Numbered from the stretch's first letter, positions 25,777 to 35,658 are shown. The stretch: DNA of 64,000 bases from Janthinobacterium agaricidamnosum NBRC 102515 = DSM 9628 (GCF_000723165.1 NZ_HG322949.1:3215231-3279230); one strand, 5' to 3'. The notes: generated by a model not told the origin, from the letters alone. Made by a program: numbers and translations.

Positions 25777-28473
25777 TCAAGCCGTTTGCTCCGCACGCGT
25801 TTCCACCAGCAACTTCTTAATCTCCGGCACGCACGACCCGCAATTGCCGCCCGCTTTCAGGCAGGCGGTCACCTGAGCCACACTGTCGAGTTTCTGGCTG
25901 CGGATCGCATCGCAAATCGTGTTGCGTCCGACACCGTAACAGGAACACACGGTCGGCCCGACATCGGCGCCCTTCTCGAGCGGCTGGCCCAGCAGCAAAC
26001 CCACCCGGTCCGCAGGCTGTAATTGATCATGAGCAAATAATCCCGCCAGCCACGCGCGCGACGGCAAGTCCGGACGCGGCGACAGGAACACACATTGCTC
26101 GATGCGGTCGTCGACCAGATGCACGGCACGGTACAGGCCGGCGCTGCGGTCTTCATATTCCAGCCAGTCGGCCTGTTGATCGCCGACTTGCAGCAAGCGG
26201 CGCGCCCAGGCGCTGAAATCACTGATGGTATTCCTGCCGGCCAATTCATAACGGGCAAAGTCCTTGCCCTGGATACGCGTCCAGTGCGCCACGCTTTCCA
26301 GATTCAGCTCGCTACGGCTGAGGATAAAACCAAACCAGTTGACACGGAATTGCTCGACCCTGGCCGGCGTATGCTTGAATTCCGGTTCGCCCGACACTGG
26401 ATCGACGACTGGATTGACCAGCGCGCCGACCCGCGCATCGGACGCCGATTGATTATTCCAGTGGATCGGCACAAAAATCCCGCCGCGTGCGATGCCGCCG
26501 CCATGCTGCACCCGGGCCACCATCGCGCCCCACGGCGTGGCCACCCGCGCCAGGTCGCCGGCGCGCACGCCGTACAGCAAGGCGTCTTGCGGATGGATGT
26601 CGATAAACGATTCCGGCACGTGATCGGCCAGCCGCGCCGACTTGCCGGTGCGCGTCATGGTATGCCACTGGTCGCGCACCCTGCCGGTATTCAAGACCAG
26701 CGGGTATTCCTCGCTGACGGCGTGCACCGGGGCGCGCGGCGCGGTGGCGATGAAACGGGCCTTGCCGTCGGCATGCGCAAAGCGGCCGTCATCGAACAAC
26801 CGCGTTTGACCGAGCGGCCATTGCACCGGTTCCAGCTGGTCGAATTGCTGCGCGCTCAATCCTTGCAGGCCGGCCAGCGTAAAAAAGCGCGCCGTCGCAC
26901 CACCGTTCCGGTAGGTGCTGAGCCGCGCATGCTCGTCGAAAATCTGCTGCGCGGCATCGAAATCGAAACCGTCGTAGCCCATGCGCTGCGCCACCTGGCA
27001 CAGCATTTTCCAGTCGGCGCGCGCTTCGCCCGGGACCGGCAAAAAGGCGCGCTGGCGCGAAATGCGCCGTTCCGAATTGGTCACCGTGCCATCCTTTTCG
27101 CCCCAGCCCAGCGCCGGCAGCAAGACATGGCCGTAGGCATTGGTATCGGTGTGCTGGCTGATATCGGACACGACCACCAGCGGGCATTTTTCCAGCGCGC
27201 GCTGCACCTGGTTGGCGTCCGGCATGCTGACCAGCGGGTTGGTGGCGATAATCCACACCGCCTTGACCTTGCCTTCTTCGATCGCGTGAAACAGATCGAC
27301 CGCCTTCAAGCCCGGCTTGCTGGCGATATTCGGCGAATTCCAAAAGGTTTGCACGGTGTCGCGGTGCAAGGGATGGTCGAGCTCCATATGCGCCGCCAGC
27401 ATATTGGCCAGGCCGCCGACTTCGCGCCCGCCCATCGCATTCGGCTGGCCGGTCAGCGAAAACGGCCCCATGCCGGGCCGGCCGATGCGTCCGCTGAGCA
27501 GATGGCAATTGATGATGCTGTTAACCTTGTCGGTGCCGGCCGACGATTGATTGACGCCTTGCGAAAAGGCGGTGACGACCTTGCCGGTCGCGGCAAAGGA
27601 CTGGTAAAACTCCAGCAAATCCTGGACCTCGACACGGCAGATTTTAGCCACCGCTGCCGGATCGCTACAATGATCGGCGCCACCGAGACGCGCCGCCGCC
27701 AAAGCGTCATGCAGGCCATGCGTATGCTGCGTGACGAAGGCGTCATCGACCACCCCATGCAGCGCCAGATAGCACAATAAACCGTTGAACAGCCACACAT
27801 CGGTGCCCGGCTTGACCGGCAGATGCAGGTCGGCCAGTTCGCAGGTCGCGGTGCGGCGCGGATCGATCACCACCAGTTTCATCTCCGGCCGCGCTTCCTT
27901 GGCCTTGGCGATGCGCTGGAACAGGATCGGATGGCACCATGCCGTATTGGAACCGACCAGCACCACCATGTCGGCCAATTCCAGGTCTTCGTAGCAGCCC
28001 GGCACCAGGTCTTCGCCGAAGGCACGCTTGTGGCCGGCTACCGCCGACGACATGCACAGCCGCGAATTGGTGTCGATATTGGCGCTGCCGACATACCCCT
28101 TCATCAGCTTGTTGGCGATATAATAATCCTCGGTCAGCAATTGTCCGGACACATACAGCGCCACCGCATCCGGGCCGTGTTCGGCGATGGTGCGGGTCCA
28201 GCCGTCGGCAACCTTGTCCAGCGCCTCGTCCCAGCTCACTTGCCGCAAGCCATCGGCGCCGCGCACTTGCGGATGCAGCAAACGGCCCTCCAGCGATACC
28301 GTCTCGCCCAGCGCCGAACCCTTGACGCACAGCTTGCCGAAATTCGCCGGATGGCTGGTATCGCCGGCAATGCTGATCGCACCGTCGGCCATCGGCGTGG
28401 CCGACACGCCGCAGCCGACGCCGCAATAAGGACAAGTGGTGCGTACCGCAAATGGGATAGGAGAAAGATTCAC
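25777..28473 (-). CDS. nasA: Assimilatory nitrate reductase catalytic subunit
   Basis: This 898-residue molybdoenzyme starts with CPYCGVGCGV (residues 14-23) for the N-terminal [4Fe-4S] cluster. The molybdopterin domains follow (YVSGQLLTEDYYIANKLMKG, CMSSAVAGHKRAFGED, GQPNAMGGREVGGLANMLAA). The C-terminus carries a BFD-like [2Fe-2S] domain (CSCYGVGRNTICDAI then CLKAGGNCGSCVPEI). It reduces nitrate to nitrite in the cytoplasm for nitrogen assimilation and is the last gene of the nas operon. Electrons probably come from the FAD protein encoded 12 bases upstream. Confidence 0.94.
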   Translation of the reverse strand: MNLSPIPFAVRTTCPYCGVGCGVSATPMADGAISIAGDTSHPANFGKLCVKGSALGETVSLEGRLLHPQVRGADGLRQVSWDEALDKVADGWTRTIAEHGPDAVALYVSGQLLTEDYYIANKLMKGYVGSANIDTNSRLCMSSAVAGHKRAFGEDLVPGCYEDLELADMVVLVGSNTAWCHPILFQRIAKAKEARPEMKLVVIDPRRTATCELADLHLPVKPGTDVWLFNGLLCYLALHGVVDDAFVTQHTHGLHDALAAARLGGADHCSDPAAVAKICRVEVQDLLEFYQSFAATGKVVTAFSQGVNQSSAGTDKVNSIINCHLLSGRIGRPGMGPFSLTGQPNAMGGREVGGLANMLAAHMELDHPLHRDTVQTFWNSPNIASKPGLKAVDLFHAIEEGKVKAVWIIATNPLVSMPDANQVQRALEKCPLVVVSDISQHTDTNAYGHVLLPALGWGEKDGTVTNSERRISRQRAFLPVPGEARADWKMLCQVAQRMGYDGFDFDAAQQIFDEHARLSTYRNGGATARFFTLAGLQGLSAQQFDQLEPVQWPLGQTRLFDDGRFAHADGKARFIATAPRAPVHAVSEEYPLVLNTGRVRDQWHTMTRTGKSARLADHVPESFIDIHPQDALLYGVRAGDLARVATPWGAMVARVQHGGGIARGGIFVPIHWNNQSASDARVGALVNPVVDPVSGEPEFKHTPARVEQFRVNWFGFILSRSELNLESVAHWTRIQGKDFARYELAGRNTISDFSAWARRLLQVGDQQADWLEYEDRSAGLYRAVHLVDDRIEQCVFLSPRPDLPSRAWLAGLFAHDQLQPADRVGLLLGQPLEKGADVGPTVCSCYGVGRNTICDAIRSQKLDSVAQVTACLKAGGNCGSCVPEIKKLLVETRAEQTA

Positions 28474-28485
28474 GATGGTTCCAGT

Positions 28486-29730
28486 TCAGGCAGCCTGGCT
28501 GCACAGCGCCTTGCCGAAAAGCAAGTGGTTGCGCATGGAGGAAATATCGCTGCGATTTTGTATCAAATCGAAATACCACGGCCCATCGGCCACGTCGCCA
28601 TACAGCACGGCGCCGGCCAGCCGGTTGTTTTGCACGACCAGCCGTTTATATATGCCGCGGCGCGGATCGCGCAATACCAGGTCTTCGCTGTCCGGACCGC
28701 CAATAAAATTACCGACCGAATACAGGTCGATGCCCGTGACTTTCAGCTTGGTCGGGCTGGCTTGCTGCACGTAACGGCGATGGCCGGCGCCCGCCAGATG
28801 CGCGCCGCATACCCTGGCCTGCTCCCAGATCGGCGCCACCAGGCCGAACGTGGCGCTGCGGTGCTGCACGCATTCGCCAACCGCGTACACGCGCGGATCG
28901 TAGCTTTGCAAGGTGTCGTCGACCACGATGGCCCGCTCGCAAAACAAACCGGCTTGCCGCGCCAGCGCGATATTCGGCCGCACGCCGGCCGCCATCACCA
29001 CCAGGTCGGCGGGAATGTCGGAACCATCCTTGAAACGCACCGCGGTGACGCGGTCGGTGCCGACGATTTCCGCCGTGTCGGCATTCAACAGGAAACGCAG
29101 CCCCTTCACTTCCAGCGCGTTTTTCAGCAAGGCGGCCGCCGGCTTGTCGAGTTGCTGGTTCATCAGCGTATCGCTGACATGCACCACCGTCACCTCCATC
29201 CCCTGGCGCAACAAGCCATTGGCCGCTTCCAGCCCCAGCAAACCGCCGCCGATGACCACCGCATGGCGCTGATGTTTCGCTGCCTGCAACATGATTTCGA
29301 CATCGTCGATATCCCGGAAACCGATTACGCCCGGCAAGGTATGGCCCGGCACCGGTATCATGAACGGTGTGGAACCGGTCGCCAGCAGCAACCTGTCGTA
29401 GTGCACTTCCAGTCCGGACGCGGCGCGCACCAGACGGCGGCGGCGGTCGATTTGCAGCACCGGATCGCCGGCATGCAAGGTGATGCCGTTCTGTACATAC
29501 CATTCCGGCGTGTTGAGCATGATGTCGGCCATGCTCTTTTCGCCCGCCAATAACGGCGACAGCAAGATACGGTTGTAATTGCCGTGCGGCTCGGCGCCGA
29601 ATACCGTGATGTGGTACAGATCCGGCGCCAGCTTCAGCAATTCCTCGACCGTGCGCATGCCGGCCATGCCGTTGCCGATCACCACCAGCGATGGCTTGGC
29701 CGCACTGCCTTTGATGCGCTCACCTGTCAT
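28486..29730 (-). CDS. FAD/NAD(P)-dependent reductase, NasB-like electron-transfer subunit
   Basis: This 414-residue protein has two Rossmann motifs, VVIGNGMAGMRTVEELL near residue 15 and VVIGGGLLGLEAANGL near residue 150, with SYDPRVYAVGECVQH as the second FAD segment. It resembles the N-terminal half of NirB without the BFD and siroheme domains. Its place between nirD and nasA indicates that it supplies electrons from NAD(P)H to NasA. The start overlaps the nirD stop (ATGA). Confidence 0.85.
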   Translation of the reverse strand: MTGERIKGSAAKPSLVVIGNGMAGMRTVEELLKLAPDLYHITVFGAEPHGNYNRILLSPLLAGEKSMADIMLNTPEWYVQNGITLHAGDPVLQIDRRRRLVRAASGLEVHYDRLLLATGSTPFMIPVPGHTLPGVIGFRDIDDVEIMLQAAKHQRHAVVIGGGLLGLEAANGLLRQGMEVTVVHVSDTLMNQQLDKPAAALLKNALEVKGLRFLLNADTAEIVGTDRVTAVRFKDGSDIPADLVVMAAGVRPNIALARQAGLFCERAIVVDDTLQSYDPRVYAVGECVQHRSATFGLVAPIWEQARVCGAHLAGAGHRRYVQQASPTKLKVTGIDLYSVGNFIGGPDSEDLVLRDPRRGIYKRLVVQNNRLAGAVLYGDVADGPWYFDLIQNRSDISSMRNHLLFGKALCSQAA

Positions 29731-30074
29731 GCGCCTACCCAGACCCGGCCGTTTTCAAGCTTGACCGGCCAGGTCGCGACCGAATGCTCCGGTGCTTCCA
29801 GGCATTCCCCCGTCAGCAAGTCGAAATGCTGCTTATAGATCGGCGACGCCACCACGATACGTTCGCCGATACTGCCGATCAAACCGCGCGACAGCACCGA
29901 CGCACCGGCGTTGGCGTCGTAATTATCGATCGCGAACAGGCGCTGCTGACCGTCGCTGATGTGAAATACCGCCACTTGCTCGCCATTGATCAAGGCGCAC
30001 ACGCCGGTATTCGGCACGATGTCGTCCAGCTTGCAAACCGGCGTCCAGTGACCGCTGTATAAATCCCTGTGCAT
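29727..30074 (-). CDS. nirD: Nitrite reductase small subunit
   Basis: This 115-residue protein is of normal NirD length, with WTPVCKLDDIVPNTGVCALI at the start, then VAVFHISDGQQRLFAIDNYD and RGLIGSIGERIVVASPIYKQ. It has the Rieske-like fold but lacks the cysteines and histidines of a true Rieske cluster, as usual for NirD. It lies nine bases after nirB and works with it. Confidence 0.93.
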   Translation of the reverse strand: MHRDLYSGHWTPVCKLDDIVPNTGVCALINGEQVAVFHISDGQQRLFAIDNYDANAGASVLSRGLIGSIGERIVVASPIYKQHFDLLTGECLEAPEHSVATWPVKLENGRVWVGA

Positions 30075-30083
30075 GATGCCTCC

Positions 30084-32630
30084 TTATGCCGACTTGGCGA
30101 TAATCGGAATGCGCTTGAGTTCGCGCTCTTCCACCGTGGCGGGCCGGATCTGGCCGCGCTCCTCCATGAACACCACGTTGCTGTCCTGGTCATCGCTGTT
30201 GACGAAATGACGGAAACGCCGGCGCGTGGCCGGGTCGCTGACGGCCGCCGCCCACTCGCACGCATAGGTGTCGACCACATGCTGCATATCCGCTTCCAGT
30301 TCTTGGGCGATGCCCAGCTTGTCGTCGATCACCACGGCTTTCAGATAATCGAGGCCGCCTTCGAGGTTGTCGCGCCACACGCTGGTGCGTTGCAAGCGGT
30401 CGGCGGTGCGGATATAAAACATCAGGAAACGGTCGACATAACGCACCAGCGTCGCATTGTCGAGGTCGGACGCCAATAACTCGGCATGGCGCGGCTTCAT
30501 GCCGCCATTGCCGCACACATACAGATTCCAGCCTTTCTCGGTGGCGATCAAACCGATATCCTTGCCTTGCGCCTCGGCGCATTCACGGGTGCAGCCGGAC
30601 ACGCCAAACTTGATCTTGTGCGGCGTGCGCAAGCCCTTGTAGCGGTTCTCCAGTGTGATCGCGAAACCGACGCTGTCGGCCACGCCATAGCGGCACCAGG
30701 TCGAACCGACGCACGACTTCACCGTGCGCAAGGATTTACCGTAGGCATGGCCGGATTCAAAGCCGGCGGCGATCAGCTCTTCCCAAATCAGCGGCAATTG
30801 CTCGACCCGCGCACCAAACAGGTCGACCCGCTGGCCGCCGGTGATCTTGGTATATAAACCGTATTTCTTGGCCACCTGGCCGACCGCGATCAAGCCGTCG
30901 GCGGTGACTTCGCCGCCCGGCATGCGCGGCACCACCGAATAGGTGCCGTCTTTCTGTATATTCCCAAGAAAATAGTCATTGGTGTCTTGCAGGCTGGCGT
31001 GCTCTTTCTTGAGCACAAAATCGTTCCAGCACGAGGCCAGGATATTCGCCGCCATCGGCTTGCACACATCGCAGCCCAGACCCTTGCCATGTTGCGCCAG
31101 CAATTCCTCGAAACTGCGGATCTTGCCGACGCGTACCAGGTGATGCAATTCCTGGCGTGTATGCGCGAAGTGCTCGCAGACATGGTTGTTGACATCCATG
31201 CCGAGCTTTTTCATTTCGGCCTTCATGATTTGCGTCACCAGCGGCACGCAGCCGCCGCACGCGGTGCCCGCCTTGGTGCAACTTTTCAGTGCGCCGATGG
31301 ACGTATTACCGTCCGCCACCGCCGCGCACAACGTCCCTTTCGACACATCGTTGCACGAACAGATTTGTGCGCTGTCCGGCAAGGCGTCCACGCCCAAGCC
31401 GGGCTTGGCCTGGCCATCCGATTGCGGCAAGATCAAAAATTCCGGCGATTCCGGCAGCTCTATCTTGTTGAGCATCATTTGCAGCAAGGTGCCGTACTCG
31501 CTGGCGTCGCCCACCATGACGCCGCCCAGCAAATACTTGCCGCAGTCGGACACCACGATTTTCTTGTAGATTTGCTTGCGCTCATCGGTGAATTGATACG
31601 AGCGGCTGCCGGCGATGGCGCCGTGCGGATCGCCCAGGCTGGCCACATCGACGCCCATCAGTTTCAATTTGGTGCTCATGTCGGCGCCGGTGAACGTGCT
31701 TTGTCCCGCGCCCTGCTCGCCCAGCAGATGACGGGCGGCGATGCGCGCCATTTCATAACCGGGCGCCACCAGGCCGAAGGTCTGGCCGCCCCACAAGGCG
31801 CATTCGCCGATCGCATACACGTCCGGATCGGACGTCAGGCAACTGTCGTCGATAGCGATGCCGCCGCGCGGACCGACCGACAAGCCGCAGGCGCGCGCCA
31901 GTTCGTCGCGCGGACGGATGCCGGCCGAAAACACGATCATGTCGGTATCCAGATGGCTGCCGTCGGCAAAGCTCATCCGGTGCGTGCCCTGCTCGCCATC
32001 GGTAATCGACAGCGTGTTTTTTTGCGTGTGCACCGTCACGCCCAGGTCTTCGATCTTGCGGCGCAGAACACGGGCGCCGCCTTCATCGACTTGCACCGCC
32101 ATCAGGCGCGGCGCAAATTCGACCACATGGGTGTCCAGCTGCATGTCGCGCAAGGCCTTGGCGCATTCCAGCCCCAGCAAGCCGCCGCCGATGACGACCC
32201 CGGTTTTCGAACGCCGGCCGCATTCCAGCATCGCTTCCAGGTCTTCGATGGTGCGGTAGACAAAACAATCCTTGCGGTCCTTGCCCGGCAGCGGCGGCAC
32301 GAACGGATACGAACCGGTGGCCATCACCAGCTTGTCGTAAGGCAGCACTTCACCGCTGCTGAGCGTGACGGTCCTGGCGCCGAGATCGACCGCGCCGGCG
32401 CGGGCATTGAGTTTCAGCAGTACATTGCCGCGCTCGAAAAAGCCTGGCGGCACCAGCGACAAATCGTCGGCCGACTTACCGGAGAAAAATTCCGACAAAT
32501 GCACGCGGTCGTAGGCCGGACGCGGTTCTTCGCACAAGACGGTCACTGCCAGGTGCGGCGCGCCGCTGTCGGCCAGCCGTTCCAGGAATTTATGGCCGAC
32601 CATGCCGTGGCCGATGACGATGATTTTCAT
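30084..32630 (-). CDS. nirB: Nitrite reductase (NADH) large subunit
   Basis: This 848-residue protein starts at the ATG at 32630 (MKIIVIGHGMVGHKFLERLA). It has an N-terminal FAD/NAD domain (second motif VVIGGGLLGLECAKAL). Two BFD-like [2Fe-2S] segments come next (ICSCNDVSKGTLCAAV with CTKAGTACGGCVPLV; GLGCDVCKPMAANIL). The sulfite/nitrite reductase domain follows, with its [4Fe-4S]-siroheme motif at CGVSGCTRECAEAQGKDIG and CGNGG. It reduces nitrite to ammonium. The siroheme it needs could be supplied through cobA at 39726-40499. Confidence 0.95.
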   Translation of the reverse strand: MKIIVIGHGMVGHKFLERLADSGAPHLAVTVLCEEPRPAYDRVHLSEFFSGKSADDLSLVPPGFFERGNVLLKLNARAGAVDLGARTVTLSSGEVLPYDKLVMATGSYPFVPPLPGKDRKDCFVYRTIEDLEAMLECGRRSKTGVVIGGGLLGLECAKALRDMQLDTHVVEFAPRLMAVQVDEGGARVLRRKIEDLGVTVHTQKNTLSITDGEQGTHRMSFADGSHLDTDMIVFSAGIRPRDELARACGLSVGPRGGIAIDDSCLTSDPDVYAIGECALWGGQTFGLVAPGYEMARIAARHLLGEQGAGQSTFTGADMSTKLKLMGVDVASLGDPHGAIAGSRSYQFTDERKQIYKKIVVSDCGKYLLGGVMVGDASEYGTLLQMMLNKIELPESPEFLILPQSDGQAKPGLGVDALPDSAQICSCNDVSKGTLCAAVADGNTSIGALKSCTKAGTACGGCVPLVTQIMKAEMKKLGMDVNNHVCEHFAHTRQELHHLVRVGKIRSFEELLAQHGKGLGCDVCKPMAANILASCWNDFVLKKEHASLQDTNDYFLGNIQKDGTYSVVPRMPGGEVTADGLIAVGQVAKKYGLYTKITGGQRVDLFGARVEQLPLIWEELIAAGFESGHAYGKSLRTVKSCVGSTWCRYGVADSVGFAITLENRYKGLRTPHKIKFGVSGCTRECAEAQGKDIGLIATEKGWNLYVCGNGGMKPRHAELLASDLDNATLVRYVDRFLMFYIRTADRLQRTSVWRDNLEGGLDYLKAVVIDDKLGIAQELEADMQHVVDTYACEWAAAVSDPATRRRFRHFVNSDDQDSNVVFMEERGQIRPATVEERELKRIPIIAKSA

Positions 32631-32640
32631 GATGGCGTCC

Positions 32641-33933
32641 TCAGGCTGCGGCCAGCGCGGCCTGGTCGGCGGCATTGCTGAAACGCACGGCAATCGCACA
32701 GGCGGCCGAGATCAAGACCAGCGCACCGAGGATGGTCAGCGTTTGCTGCACATCGCCGGTGCCCTTCATCAGGAAACCGGCCAGCACCGCGCCGACATTG
32801 CCGCCGGCGCCGATAATGCCCGTCACGCCGCCCAAGGCCTTGCGGTCGATGAAGGGCACCAGCGCATATGTCGCACCGCAGGCCATGTGGGTGAACAGGC
32901 CGAAACCCAGCATTGCGATGACGGCGAACACCACGCCGCTGGCATGGGCAAACCACAGCAGGCCGACGCCTTCGCCTATCATCAGGATGAACAGCAAAGT
33001 GACGCGGCTGTTCAAATTACCGCGCAAGGCCATCTTGTCCGACAGCCAGCCGCCCAAGGCCCGTGCAAACAAGGCCAGCAAACCGAAACTGCCAGCCGCA
33101 AAACCGGCCGATTTGAGCGATAAACCGAAGTGATCGACGTAATACACGGCGGCCACGCCATGGATAAACAGTTCAATGCCGAAACAGGCGCCATAGGTAA
33201 CAAACAACAGCCAGACCCGGTAATTGGCGCTGGCCGCCTTGAAGCTGGCCCAGCCGCCCTTTTTACCGCCTTCGATGGCGACGCCGTCGGCACGCAGCTG
33301 GTCGTAATTACCGTCAGGGCAGTCCTGGGTATAACGCCAGTACAATCCCGCCATCACCAGCATCAGGATGCCCGGCACCAGCAAGGCGATACGCCAGCCC
33401 ATGGCTTCGGTCACGCCCAGCATCACCAGCGCACCCAGCAGTAAAGGCATCAGCGCTTGTGCCGCGCCCGCACCGGCGTTACCCCAGCCTGCCGACGTAG
33501 CGTTGGCGGTGCCAACCACATTCGGCGCGAACATCACCGAGGTGTGATATTGGGTAATCACAAAACTGGCGCCGACCGCGCCGATGCCCAGCCGGAAGAT
33601 CAGGAAACTTTCATAACTTTGCGACAGCGCCACGCCCAGCACCGGTATCGCACCCAATAATAATAAACCCGTGTAAGTCTTGCGCGGACCGAAACGGTCG
33701 CACAGCGGACCGACCAGCAAGCGCACCAGAATCGTGATGGCGACGGCGGCGATATTGATATTGGCGATCTGGCTGATCGACAGATGGAACTCGCCCTTGA
33801 TCACCGGCATCAGTGGCGCGCAGGCGAACCACGCGAAAAAGCAGACGAAAAACGCCATCCACGTCAGGTGGAAAGCGCGCATCTGCGGCGTGCCCAGGGA
33901 AAAGAGATTGATGCTGCTTGCTTTGCTGGCCAT
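32641..33933 (-). CDS. narK: NarK/NasA-family nitrate transporter (MFS)
   Basis: This 430-residue protein has about twelve hydrophobic segments. Family motifs are the GPLCDRFGPRKTY loop after helix 2 and two glycine-rich nitrate-signature stretches: TSAGWGNAGAGAAQALMPLL in the first half and GGVTGIIGAGGNVGAVLAGF in the second. It imports nitrate (perhaps exporting nitrite) and is the first gene of the nas operon. The start follows a leader with a sigma-54 promoter, ANTAR-type hairpins and a terminator, so its expression is probably conditional on antitermination. Confidence 0.93.
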   Translation of the reverse strand: MASKASSINLFSLGTPQMRAFHLTWMAFFVCFFAWFACAPLMPVIKGEFHLSISQIANINIAAVAITILVRLLVGPLCDRFGPRKTYTGLLLLGAIPVLGVALSQSYESFLIFRLGIGAVGASFVITQYHTSVMFAPNVVGTANATSAGWGNAGAGAAQALMPLLLGALVMLGVTEAMGWRIALLVPGILMLVMAGLYWRYTQDCPDGNYDQLRADGVAIEGGKKGGWASFKAASANYRVWLLFVTYGACFGIELFIHGVAAVYYVDHFGLSLKSAGFAAGSFGLLALFARALGGWLSDKMALRGNLNSRVTLLFILMIGEGVGLLWFAHASGVVFAVIAMLGFGLFTHMACGATYALVPFIDRKALGGVTGIIGAGGNVGAVLAGFLMKGTGDVQQTLTILGALVLISAACAIAVRFSNAADQAALAAA

Positions 33934-33953
33934 TTTTTTATCCCGTTAAAAAC

Positions 33954-34002
33954 AAAAAAGCGTCCGCCCGGCAAGGTTTAAAAAACCAAGCCGGGCGGAC
34001 GC
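33954..34002 (-). terminator. Leader terminator in front of narK
   Basis: On the minus strand a 13-bp perfect stem (GCGTCCGCCCGGC with GCCGGGCGGACGC; plus-strand arms 33960-33972 and 33990-34002) is followed at once by six U residues. It stands between the sigma-54 promoter and the narK start, so it must be bypassed for expression. Its 5' arm overlaps the second ANTAR hairpin (33997-34010). Confidence 0.88.
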
Positions 34003-34064
34003 CGTTGTCCTTGCCAGCCCCTCGTTGGACCGACACTCATTGTTCAGGGGATCGCCATTGATCC
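33997..34064 (-). promoter_or_regulatory. ANTAR-type antitermination element of the nas leader
   Basis: Two short hairpins with six-base loops lie on the minus strand. The first is GGATC-AATGGC-GATCC (34049-34064), the second GGAC-AACGGC-GTCC (33997-34010). Both loops have A at position 1 and G at position 4, the hallmark of ANTAR-protein RNA targets. The second hairpin shares bases with the terminator stem, so binding by NasT would block termination. The 38-base linker is longer than in compact examples. Confidence 0.78.
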
Positions 34065-34077
34065 GTATCTACTCCTT

Positions 34078-34093
34078 AGCAAGGAGCGTGCCA
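34078..34093 (-). promoter_or_regulatory. Sigma-54 promoter of the nas operon
   Basis: The minus strand reads TGGCACGCTCCTTGCT, an exact match to the -24/-12 consensus TGGCACG-N4-TTGCW. Transcription would start about 12 bases downstream, just before the first ANTAR hairpin. Confidence 0.85.
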
Positions 34094-34167
34094 GATAGTT
34101 TGCACGGGTAACGCATCGCGACAAAGAGAGATGAGATGGAGAAAAGGCGAGATGATGGTGCGGCGAC

Positions 34168-34182
34168 GCCCAACATTGGTGC
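34168..34182 (-). promoter_or_regulatory. Candidate NtrC site upstream of the nas promoter
   Basis: The minus strand reads GCACCAATGTTGGGC, one perfect and one imperfect half of the NtrC palindrome GCACCA-N3-TGGTGC. It lies about 80 bases upstream of the sigma-54 promoter, a usual enhancer distance. Confidence 0.5.
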
Positions 34183-34313
34183 TTTTTTGAGCTCGGGAGC
34201 GGCGCGGCGCCCGGAATAGATTGCGGCTACAATAAATGCAATACGACGGCGCGGCACAGTACAAGCTTTCAATCGATGCAATCGTTCAACGGCACATGCG
34301 GGCTGGAGGAAAC

Positions 34314-35645
34314 ATGTTCAATCGATCGGTTTTGATGGCGTATTGCAGCCTGTTGCTTATTTTTCTCGCCGCATGCAGCCGCGAGAGTCCCTCTCCACCG
34401 AATATCGATGTGGATATTCCCGCCAGAACCGCACATCCCAAGACCATTGTCATTTTTGTGCACGGCATCCTGGGCAACGCCGCAACCACGTTCAAGGCGG
34501 AACAAGCCGAATCAGGATGGCCGCAGCTGCTGGCTGCGGATCAGACCGTGGAATTTCCTCTGAAGGTCATCAGCGTAGCCTACACCAGCGATCCGATCCG
34601 GCGTGGCAGCAATATCCATGAAATCGCCACGCGGCTAGGGTTCCATCTCAGCGCCCTGGGGGTCTTTGAGCGGTACGAGAAGATCATTTTTGTGACGCAC
34701 AGCATGGGTGGCCTGGTCGCCCGGCGCATGATGTTACAACTCAGCCGCAACGCGCCAGACTCTTTTGCAAAAATTGCCGGCGTTTTCTTCCTTGCCACGC
34801 CAGCGGCAGGCTCCGACGAGGCAGCGCTGGCCAAGTGGGTCAGCAGTAATCCGCAATTCGCAAACATGACATCATCGGATGTCAATCTCTTCCTGCAAAC
34901 AGAAGATGACGACTGGAGGGATCAACTGCGCCGGCGTAAGCCGGACTCGCCTTACCCATACACCTATTGTGCCTACGAAACGCAGGCGATAGCGTCCACC
35001 GTTATTGTGCCGCGCGATCGCGCCCAGGCGGGTTGCGACGAAACCTCGGCGCCATTCGACAAAAACCACCTGACGATGGTGAAACCCAAGGATGTTCGTG
35101 ATGAAGTATATGAATATGTCCTGTATAGAATCAAGAAAATTGTCAACGAAGAGAACATGCCGCTCAAAATATCAATCGGCTTGCGCGGCGCCTCCAACGA
35201 ACTACTGGCTTCGCCGGCCATACTACGCAGCGGTGAACAATATTCCCTCCGCATCGACGCCAGCAAACCCGCCTGGTTTTACGTGGTCTGCCGGGATAGC
35301 CAAGGGAAAATCGAGCGCTACTTCCCCAGCCGGGCCGCGGGAAGCCAGCAAGCCGCGCAAAAGACGCTACGCATACCCAGCGATCCGCGAGCGGCGTTTA
35401 CGCTCGACCAACATACCGGAGTGGAGCGGATTTATGTATTTGCATCCGCAAAAGACGACACCAAATTGAAGCAGCTTGATGCGGAAGTCCTCTCTGCCAA
35501 TACGCCCGGCGCAACGCTGCAAAAGGCCTTTGAAACGCGCGGCAGCAAGGTGGCGCCCGTGCCGCCCTCACCCGGCTCAAAGACCCTGGACATTAGCGAT
35601 TTAGCTGGGGAGCCGGCAACAATGATTGAGATCATCCACCAATAG
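34314..35645 (+). CDS. Lipoprotein alpha/beta hydrolase with C-terminal DUF4384-like domain
   Basis: This 443-residue protein starts at the ATG at 34314 after GGAGGAA. A lipoprotein signal ends in LLLIFLAAC, with the lipidated cysteine near residue 21. The hydrolase domain has the oxyanion segment IVIFVHGILGN and the nucleophile elbow VTHSMGGLVARR (S130), as in PGAP1/lipase-like enzymes. DKNHLTMVKP probably supplies the catalytic histidine. From about residue 285 a domain like DUF4384 follows (LRSGEQYSLRIDASKPAWFY, then CRDSQGKIERYFPS). It is tandem with the CHAT gene, 13 bases apart, and is probably one functional unit with it. The substrate is unknown. Confidence 0.78.
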   Translation: MFNRSVLMAYCSLLLIFLAACSRESPSPPNIDVDIPARTAHPKTIVIFVHGILGNAATTFKAEQAESGWPQLLAADQTVEFPLKVISVAYTSDPIRRGSNIHEIATRLGFHLSALGVFERYEKIIFVTHSMGGLVARRMMLQLSRNAPDSFAKIAGVFFLATPAAGSDEAALAKWVSSNPQFANMTSSDVNLFLQTEDDDWRDQLRRRKPDSPYPYTYCAYETQAIASTVIVPRDRAQAGCDETSAPFDKNHLTMVKPKDVRDEVYEYVLYRIKKIVNEENMPLKISIGLRGASNELLASPAILRSGEQYSLRIDASKPAWFYVVCRDSQGKIERYFPSRAAGSQQAAQKTLRIPSDPRAAFTLDQHTGVERIYVFASAKDDTKLKQLDAEVLSANTPGATLQKAFETRGSKVAPVPPSPGSKTLDISDLAGEPATMIEIIHQ

Positions 35646-35658
35646 CGTTCACTTCGCC

